NCBI RefSeq assembly: GCF_950295315.1
Contig: NC_080185.1
Span: forward strand, 48,031,237-48,095,236
Reading direction: 5' to 3'
DNA from: Erinaceus europaeus
Lineage: Eukaryota; Chordata; Mammalia; Eulipotyphla; Erinaceidae
Length of the DNA stretch: 64,000 nt
The stretch's first letter is position 1. Every line of letters begins with the position of its first letter. This document shows, one piece after another, positions 56,540 to 64,000 of the stretch. Under the pieces are notes generated by a model. It worked only from the letters and a program-made list of their open reading frames with translations. It did not search any database and was not told the origin of the DNA. The translations under genes and the position numbers were made by a program.

Positions 56540-56680
56540 ATTTTAATAAGTATTTTAATTTAATAATTTGTTTTTATGAGAGAGAGAGAGAGACCGAGAC
56601 CATAGGATTGTTCAGCACCTCTGGTTTATGATGGTGCTGGGAACTAAACCTGGGACCTTAGAGGAATCTCTATTTTACTT
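56540..56680 (-). mobile_element. SINE-C, minus strand
   Basis: Tail-side T/A-rich sequence, GA run, 'cagcacctctggtttatgat', 'ggtgctgggaactaaacctg', truncated after 'gggacctta'. Confidence 0.6.
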
Positions 56681-56990
56681 TATTTATTTATTTATTGTTT
56701 CCAGGGTTATCACTTGGGCTCAGTACCAGCACTATGAATCCACTGCTCCTAGAGGCTATTTTCCCCATTTTTTGCATTTGTTGTTGCCTTTGTTGTGGTT
56801 GTTATTGTTTTTGTAGTTGTAGCTGTTGTTGGATAGGACAGAGAGAAACTGAAAAAGGAGGGGAAGACAGAAAGATAGACACCTGCAGACCTGCTTCACC
56901 GCCTGTGAAGTGACCCCCTCCAGGTGGGAAGCTGGGGGCTCGAACCCAGATCCTAATGCCAGTCTTTGTACTTCGATACTAACCTCTAGA
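56681..56990 (-). mobile_element. SINE-B with tail-side extension, minus strand
   Basis: 'ttccagggttatcacttggg', 'cagcactatgaatccactgc', then the SINE-B core (ttggataggacagagagaaa, agacacctgcagacctgctt, gggctcgaacccagatcc). This is the long form read in reverse. Confidence 0.85.
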
Positions 56991-57015
56991 TATAAGCAAA
57001 AAAAAAAAAAAAAAG

Positions 57016-57152
57016 ACTCCTGACCAGTCCAGGAGGTTGCAGATGAATAAATCATTGGAATATCAAACATGAGGTCATTAGTTCATTCCCTGGCATCTTC
57101 AGGGTCTCTCCTTCTCTGTCTCATTAATAAAAAAAATAAATATTTTTTAAAA
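57016..57152 (+). mobile_element. SINE-D
   Basis: 'ccaggaggttgcagatgaat', 'catgaggtcattagttcatt', 'cagggtctctccttctctgt', tail TCATTAATAAAAAAAATAAA. Confidence 0.65.
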
Positions 57153-57584
57153 CTGACTACTGAACATTTACAATTCATTCTACATTAAATTGCCTAAGGC
57201 CTTTATGCTATTCATAAATTTTAAATGTTTCTACTAATACTTGATCAATTCTGCAGCATGACATTTTAACACTTACTAGATGTATAACTCTGAGCCAGTG
57301 AATTAACATTCACGAGAGTCAGATTTTCTCAACATAAAATGTGATTAATGAAGGAAGGAAGGAAGGAAGGAGGAAAGGAAGAAAGAAAGAGAAATGGAGG
57401 GGAAAAAAAGGAAAAAAGAAACATTTGTGTAGTGGAAGGTGGAGACACCTTCCCGGTGTTTTTCTCTCCCCCTTTTTAAAGATTCTCAGGTTTCAAATAC
57501 ATGCAGTTAGACAAGTCCATTTTGGCCCTCTATGCAAATTACTTCCCATTGTTTTCTAAGTTTAGTGGTGATGTTGAAAGTAGC
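57153..57584. other. Unassigned; purine-rich repeat at 57350-57421
   Basis: Contains a GGAA/GAAA-rich stretch (57350-57421); the remainder is unassigned. Confidence 0.5.
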
Positions 57585-58835
57585 AATAACTGCCTTCTTA
57601 AGCCCTAAGACAGCTAAGATCACTTCCTCTATAAAGCCGGAATTCCCCCACTCCTGGAACCTCTAGGGTGGGTCTCACTTTCCCACATGCTTCTCTCAAT
57701 TCATAGCGACTGATACTGTATCTGCTGATCCCAAACTTTTCAATGCAATGAATACCACCTCAGCATGCTTCACTTTGGAATGTGTCTAGAGACGTCATCT
57801 GTGGAATATCAGCCTTCAGCCTCATTACTAAGGTGAGACCTTTAATTTCTGATAGGACTCCTTAATTCCATTTCAGGTGGTCCAATTCCTAACAAAGCCC
57901 CAAAACTTATACATAGACCAGGTCCTATGAGATAGGGCAGATGTACACATGTATCCATAAACTAGGGCAAAATATATACCTGAAAGCCAAAGTGCACAAT
58001 AGTCTGCAGTGAGTCAATAAATGAAGTAAGCAAGTAGAAAGACCTAAAAAGACACCATAAAGTACATAATTAAATAGTTTCTACTTAGCCCTAGATACTC
58101 TCCTCACTTACTTCCTATTACACTTCCCTCAGTCACTCCAAAGTTAACCTTAACAAAGTAAGGACTTACAAAAGCTGAATAAGGCTAAGACACTGGCATA
58201 CTTTAATGATGAGTCTTTCATCACTATCAGGCCACCCCATCATCTGGGGCCCTAGTTGGGAAGTCCTGGGATTCCCATATTCCCCATATTCCAAAGGGCC
58301 AGGACTTTATTAGTTTTTTGCCTGAGCCTGACATTTGATATGCAGGTGGTCCCAAGTTATGCCTAAAATAGACCTACTAGCTATTTCTAAAATGGAGACC
58401 CCAAATCTTCATCTGTAATATTCCAGCCTTTAGATTCATGATTAGTAAACAATTTGCTCTGCTTTATATCTTAACTCTTTTTCAGCCACCAGCTTCCAGA
58501 TGCTACCATGATGCCAACTGTACTTCCCTAGGCAGATGACCCCACCAATGTGTCCTGGAGTCCCGCTTCCCCAGAGCCCTGCTCCCTAGGGAAAGAGAGA
58601 GACAGGGTATGGATCAACCTGTCAACACCTATCTTCAGAAGGGAAGCAATCATAGAAGACAGACTTTCCACCTTCACACCCCATAATGATCATGGGTCCA
58701 TACTTCCAGAGGGTTAAAAAATAGGAAAGCTATCAGGAGAGGGATGGGATACAGAGTACTGGTGGTGGGAATTGTATCCCTCTTGTCCTATGGTCTTGTC
58801 AATGTGTCCATCTTATAAATAATTAATAAAAAAGA
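57585..58835 (+). mobile_element. Long L1 3'UTR, 1.25 kb
   Basis: Runs from 'gcaataactgccttcttaag' through 'cattactaaggtgagacct', 'tatacctgaaagccaaagtg', 'cactatcaggccaccccatc' and the terminal module to 'taattaataaaaaagaaag'. With 16416-17547 and the right edge of the window it shows the full order of the 3'UTR. Confidence 0.85.
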
Positions 58836-59065
58836 AAGTACTTGTCCTAGTTTTATAATTTAAATAATATCTAATAATTTAAACTGAAAGTTGTATCTAG
58901 GGAATAAAATGATTAACAGAGAAATTGCTGAAATATTTTGGCTATGTTCCATTAGAATTAATCACATATGTAACATATTAAGGGAGAGGAAGTCAAGTGA
59001 CAAAAAGACTTGCAAGAACCTGGACTGTTTCATATATATATCCATACTAAAAAGCAGGTTTTCTT

Positions 59066-59205
59066 TTCTTTTCTTTTCTTTCTTTTTTTTTTTTTTTTAC
59101 CAGAGCACTGCTCAACATGCAGGGGATAGAACCTGGGACTTTAGAACCTCAGACATGAAAGTCTCTTTGTATAACTATAATGTTATTTACCCCCACCCAA
59201 TAGAA
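59066..59205 (-). mobile_element. SINE-C, minus strand
   Basis: Long T-run, 'taccagagcactgctcaaca', 'gggatagaacctgggacttt', 'gtataactataatgttattt'. Confidence 0.75.
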
Positions 59206-60434
59206 TCTTAAGAATAGAAGACCATGAAGTGATTTCTTGGTAAGCCAACATTTTAAAATTTATTGCATGACTTGTAATACTTATTAAATAACTTTTACAT
59301 ATTTATTCAACTTCTAACAAGCTAATTTACTTTTTACCACTTCTGAGATATAAATAGTATTTACTTCCAAAATTCTCTCCAAATAGTAAATGATATGCCC
59401 TTCCTTTTAGGACATGTTTATTCTTATTACATGTTAGATGGTAATCATCTGTGTATCCAACTTATATTTCTTCTTGCCTATATCACATCATAAGTTTTTG
59501 TTTGAGTTGTAGTTTTTTATCCTCCACATAACAGGTGCTCAAATAAGACTTGTTGGCTCATTTATTCTTTCAACAAATACTTATTGAAGACCTGCTATAT
59601 GCCAGGCATGAACAAGCATAATGTGTTAAATATATTCAGTCATTTTCTTTGAAGCCATACACAGCAATTTTTTTAGTTTGAAGGTACTACAGAAAATCCC
59701 CCAATATTTCTAATCACGATTGTTTTTAAGTTTTCTTTCCTATAATGCCATTTTCATGTTTATTTTACTTATAGCTCTCCTCATATGAACAATTCTTTTC
59801 TTTTTGTTCTTACCTTTTTTAATCTAGAACATTTTGTATTTGTTTTTGAACTAACCAATTCTCTTAACTATTTGTATTTATTTTGATATTAGACATCTAT
59901 TTCAACTCTTATTTTCTTATATGAGCAAGGAGGTGCCAAATAATATTAATAACACAAATTTCTAATTATAAGGAATATAGTTACAATTTTACTAAGTATG
60001 TTTTAGGTAGAATTTTATACAAAGACTGAACAGCTTCCAAATGAAACATTTACTGTAAAGCTAGAGGAATTGTTTTTGTTTTCTTAAACTGTAGGACATA
60101 TAAGGAACTTAAAATCACTGAGGTAACAATTTCTCATTGTAAGAATATTAGAAATAATAGATAAACTTAAATAATTTAGTTAAAGAAACATCTGGTTAGC
60201 TTATTACAAAATGATTTGCTGATTCACCCAAATCATCATCATCATTGAGTAAAATCACACCATGATTATTTCAGTTATCAGCTGAAAGCATCTGATGTGT
60301 CGGCAAAAGGCATTTCAATAACGGATGAGAGATCATAATAATTATGATCTTCCAAATGTGTTCTACATATTTCACTAAAAAAAGATGATGTTACTGAAAG
60401 CTTACTTGGACTATCTATGTGAATTTTTTGTAGA
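59206..60434. other. Unassigned AT-rich sequence
   Basis: About 1.2 kb with no recognised repeat or gene. It contains a perfect 21-bp inverted repeat at 60330-60350. Confidence 0.5.
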
Positions 60435-60765
60435 TTTTTTTTATTTCGGCACTAGAATTATCACTGTGACTCAATTTCTCCATTCCTGATGGCCATGCCC
60501 TTCTCTCCCTCCCTCCTTACCCTTCCTCCACTCACTCTTTCCTCCTCTTCCCTTTCCTCCTCCTCCTCTTATTTTTGATAAAGACAGAGAGAAATGGAGT
60601 TGGAAAGTGGGAGATGGAGAGGGTGAGAGAAAGTGAGACACCCGCAGCATTGTTTCACTGCTCCTGAAGCTTTCTGCCCCACAGGTGATGACTTGGGGCT
60701 TGAACCCAAGTCCTTGCACACTTTATTGTTTGAACATTATGAGTAGCACCTCCACCTGGCACCTT
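60435..60765 (-). mobile_element. SINE-A, long form, minus strand
   Basis: 'cactagaattatcactgtga', 'ctccattcctgatggccatg', a CT-rich insert, then the purine block, 'gagacacccgcagcattgtt', 'gggcttgaacccaagtcc' and a diverged head. Confidence 0.75.
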
Positions 60766-60968
60766 TGTGGCCTTTTCCCTCCCCATTTTGTTGCCCTTAC
60801 TGTTTCCCCTATTCTTGTACTTATTGTTATTTTTGCAATTAATGTTGTTGTTGTTGGATAGGACAGAGAAATCAAGATAGAAGGGAAGGCAGAAAGGGGG
60901 AGACAAAGATAGACACTTGCAGACTTGCTTCACCTCTTGTGAAGTGACCCCCCCTGCAGATGGAGGGG
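60766..60968 (-). mobile_element. SINE-B, minus strand, head truncated
   Basis: 'ttttgttgcccttactgttt', 'tgttggataggacagagaaa', 'agacacttgcagacttgctt', 'gtgaagtgacc'. Ends near 60968 before the B box. Confidence 0.8.
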
Positions 60969-61548
60969 GGCTTTGTGGACTTTTAATCTAAGTAAAAGAG
61001 GAATTAAAAATATATCAAAAAAGATGGAAACAATATTCAAATTTCTGTCTTTTCTTATGGGATAAAGGTGTTGGACCTGTGAGCTTGAAAACATGCATAG
61101 CAAAGAACCTAAAATGAAGAAAGAATAAATGCATATGAAGGACATAGTTATTCTTTAAGATTTTATGTGTTTTATCATTTCGGTTGTCTTTCCATCTCTA
61201 TTATGTTCACACTGCATGCTCTGGGTACTAAATAAAAATATACACAGCCCATGCAATGAGCACATCCTAGAGCCAAGTCCATTTGTAATGTAAAGTTTAA
61301 AAGGTAGTATCATTTTAGAAAAATTTGAAATGACTCATTTTGACAGTCAAACATTTGCTTGAGATGCAGCAATGCACAAAACAATTCTGTTCCTGGATGT
61401 CATGTAGTTTACATTATAGGGAAACCGTTAATAATGAAATGCAATAATAATAAGACTTTTTTCAGTGAAAATAAAATAAATGAGAGATGGAGCTAAGAAG
61501 TTAAAATCATCGTCATCATGATCATCATCTACTGATACTTGAAGTCAA
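60969..61548. other. Unassigned AT-rich sequence
   Basis: No feature recognised. Confidence 0.45.
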
Positions 61549-61558
61549 TGAAAATAAG

Positions 61559-61947
61559 TCTTTGTATGTTAACTCTCTTTTCAGCTACCAGGTTCTGCAT
61601 GCCAGAAAGATGCTGACCAGACTTCCCTGGACAGACGACCCCATCAATATGTACTGGAGCTCTGCTTCCTCAGAGCCCCACCCTACTAGGGAAAGAGAGA
61701 GGCAGACTGGGAGTATTGATCAACCAGTCAACATCCATGTTCAGCGGGGAAGCAATTACAGAAGCCAGACCTTCCACCCTCTGCAACCCACAACGACCCT
61801 GGATCCATACTCCCAGAGAGATAAGGAATGGGAAGGCTACCAGGGGAGGGGATGGGATATGGAGATCGGGCTATGGGAATTGTGCAGAATTGTACCTCTC
61901 TTATTCTATGGTTTTGTTAATCTCTCCTTTCTTAAATAAAAAAAATA
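61559..61947 (+). mobile_element. Long L1 3'UTR, terminal module, with 10-bp TSD
   Basis: 'tatgttaactctcttttcag' to 'tcctttcttaaataaaaaaa'. Repeat gaaaataagt at 61549-61558 and 61948-61957. Confidence 0.88.
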
Positions 61948-62035
61948 AAGAAAATAAGTATGCTTTGGAGTAGGGAACCAAAATAAAAATCTCTGGGTTG
62001 AGGGTGAAGGTGGATGTTTGGCTTCACTGTGGCTA

Positions 62036-62256
62036 GCGAGAGGATGGGATGGGACACAATCTTTTGGTGGTGGGAATGGTGTTTATGTAAACTCCTATTA
62101 ACTCATAGTCATATAAATCACTATTTAATTAAGATGAGAGGGGAAAATTGATTGAATGTCTCAAACTTTTTAATGCACAGACCATAGGCTGAGTCTTTGC
62201 AATGCTGACTCTCTTAAAAGCTTAAAACAGGGAGACCAGAAGCAAACGGTAGCATT
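62036..62256 (+). mobile_element. Long L1 3'UTR, left part
   Basis: 'cacaatcttttggtggtggg', 'tatgtaaactcctattaact', 'tgtctcaaactttttaatgc', 'gaccataggctgagtctttg'. Interrupted at 62256 by a composite L1 and resumes at 63203. Confidence 0.85.
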
Positions 62257-63183
62257 CCATTGTGTATATATACACAATGGAATACTACTCAGCTGTAAAA
62301 AATGGTGACTTCACCGTTTTCAGCCGATCTTGGATGGACCTTGAAAAAATCATGTTGAGTGAAATAAGTCAGAAACAGAAGGATGAATATGGGATGATCT
62401 CACTCTCAGGCCGAAGTTGAAAAACAAGATTAGAAAAGAAAACACAAGTCGAACCTGAAATGGAATTGGAGTATTACACCAAAGTAAAAGACTCTGGGGT
62501 GGGTGGGTGGGTGGGGAGAATACAGGTCCATGAAAAATGATGAATGAAATAGTGGGGGTTGTATTGCTAAATGGGAATCTGGGAAATGTTATGCATGTAA
62601 AAAAAAAAAAAAAAAGAAGTAGAAACGCAAAGCAGAAATTGACTGAGTTTGGAGTATGGCACCAAAGTAAGAAAGCAGAAGTATACTAGAGTTTGCAGTG
62701 AGTACCTCCCTAATACTTCCTTTCCACTTTTCCAAGCTTTGGGTCCATGATTGCTCAACAATTTGTTTGGCTTTGTATGTTAACTCTCTTTTCAGTCACC
62801 AGGTTCCAGGTGTCATCAGGATGCCGGCCAGACTTCCCTGGATTGAAGACACCACCAATGTGTCCTGGAGCTCAGCTTCCCCAGAGACCCATCCTACTAG
62901 GGAAAGAGAGAGGCAGACTGGGAGTATGGACCGACCAGTCAACGCCCATGTTCAGTGAGGAAGCAATTACAGAAGCCAGACCTTCTACCTTCTGCAACCC
63001 TCAATGACCCTGGGTCCATGCTCCCAGAGGGATAGAGAATGGGAAAGCTGTCGGGGGAGGGGGTGGGATATGGAGATTGGGCGGTGGGAAAATAAATAAA
63101 TAAAATAAAATAAAATAAAATAAATAAAAATATTTAAAAAAAGAGGAAGAATAAACCTTTTTTGCATTATTCTTGAAAAAAAA
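62257..63183 (+). mobile_element. Composite L1 insertion with 19-bp TSD
   Basis: Flanked by a perfect repeat agaagcaaacggtagcatt (62238-62256 and 63184-63202). Contents: a short inverted start giving a 30-bp palindrome (62254-62283), the ORF2 C-terminus (62270-62430), a compact 3'UTR cut at 'ttatgcatgt', an A-run (62599-62615), then a different L1 3'UTR terminal module (about 62620-63090), AAATA-type repeats, and a second end with AATAAA near 63151 and an A-run near 63175. Confidence 0.85.
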
Positions 63184-63202
63184 AGAAGCAAACGGTAGCA
63201 TT

Positions 63203-64000
63203 ACTCTATAAGACACAGTGATATACAAATAATGTCAAAGGACATAAATTATGGTGATGTTGTGTATGATACAGAAAATCCTAACAAAAGGATTTTCAAA
63301 GTTAACCCAATTGCCAAATACTTTGATTACAGCAATAACTGTCTATTGCCTTCTTAAATCCTAAGACAGCAGGAACCTCCTGCTTCCTCTACTGAGCCTA
63401 TAATTCCCCCAGTCCTGGAACCTCTAGGGTGGGGCTCACCTTCCTGCATGTTTCTCTCAATTCATACCAAATTATACTGCATCTTCTGATCCCAACCTAA
63501 TTAATACAATGAGTACCATATCAGCATGCTTCACTTCAGACTGTCCAGAGATGTCAGGTGTGGAATGTCAACCCTTTAGCCTCATTACTCGGATGAGACC
63601 TTTCTTTTCATAGGAAAATCTAATTTCATTTCAGGTGGTTCACTTCCTAACAAAGTCCCAAAACCTAGAGATAGACCAGGTCCCATGAGATAGGGCATAT
63701 GTTCACATGTATCCATAAATTAGGGCGAAATATATACTTTTGAAAACAAAAGTGTACAATAGTCTGCAATGAGTCAGTAATGCAGCAAGCAAGTAGAAAG
63801 ACCTAAAAAGACACCGTAAAGTTCCTAATGAATTATTGTCTACTTAGACCTCGATACTCTCCTCACCTACTTCCTATTATATTTCCCTCACTAACTCCAA
63901 AGCTAACCTTATCAAAGTAAGGACTTCAAAAGCTGAATAAGGGCAAAATACTGGCATATTTTAACCATGACTCTTTAGTCACTATCAGGCCACCCCATCA
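63203..64000 (+). mobile_element. Long L1 3'UTR, right part, leaves the window
   Basis: Continues from 'actctataagacacagtg' through 'gacagcaggaacctcctgct', 'cattactcggatgagacct' and 'cactatcaggccaccccatc', at which point the window ends. It should reach the terminal module about 500 bp further on. Confidence 0.85.

Overview
This is a mammalian nuclear window with no protein-coding gene that I can support. It is AT-rich, has no long host reading frame, and most of it is transposable-element sequence in several nested layers. The SINEs have tRNA-like heads, a pyrimidine-rich body and AATAAATAAA or CAACAA-type tails. With the L1 lineage seen here, they look like the elements I associate with hedgehogs (Erinaceidae, probably Erinaceus). 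That assignment rests on recall, not on a search.

Four SINE types are used below. SINE-A has a GGTGGCGCACCTGGTT-like head, a GCAGGGGGAAAGCTTCACGA middle, CT-rich sequence and an AATAAATAAA tail. SINE-B has a middle around GTCGCTTCACAGG and a CAACAATAA...GCAACAAAAGGG tail, sometimes with an extension ending near CCCTGGAGG. SINE-C is short, with an ATAGCATAGTGGTT-like head and a CAGGTTCAATCCC-like B box. SINE-D contains GCATTGGACTCTCAAGCATG. Two kinds of L1 3' end occur. One is a compact young 3'UTR ending in AATAAAGAAC. The other is a long 3'UTR of at least 2 kb that I call the 'long L1 3'UTR'; its last 350-400 bp recurs throughout the window.

Layout. 1-11600: old L1 pieces, long L1 3'UTR copies, scattered SINEs, an old MLT1-type LTR and a 200-bp CTT/CCT tract. 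11600-19815: a rearranged L1 3'UTR holding a deleted provirus, then a decayed L1 body interrupted by a later L1 3'UTR with a 14-bp target duplication. 19816-31300: SINEs, short L1 insertions and plain AT-rich DNA, including what looks like a retroposed 5' tRNA half. 31312-33960: an L1 tail copy, SINEs and an L1 ORF1/ORF2 start. 33974-41441: a near full-length L1 on the minus strand, interrupted by a 1365-bp LTR element without retroviral genes (34195-35559) and by a SINE-B. 41450-56350: unique AT-rich sequence, many minus-strand SINE-B copies, old L1 3'UTR pieces and two LTR insertions. 56350-64000: more SINEs and long L1 3'UTR copies, ending in an L1 that is cut by a composite L1 insertion with a 19-bp target duplication and runs off the window.

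There is no pathway or operon. The window is a record of successive retrotransposition by L1 machinery (L1, SINEs, tRNA half) and by LTR elements. The relative order of insertion can be read from nesting and target-site duplications (TSDs).
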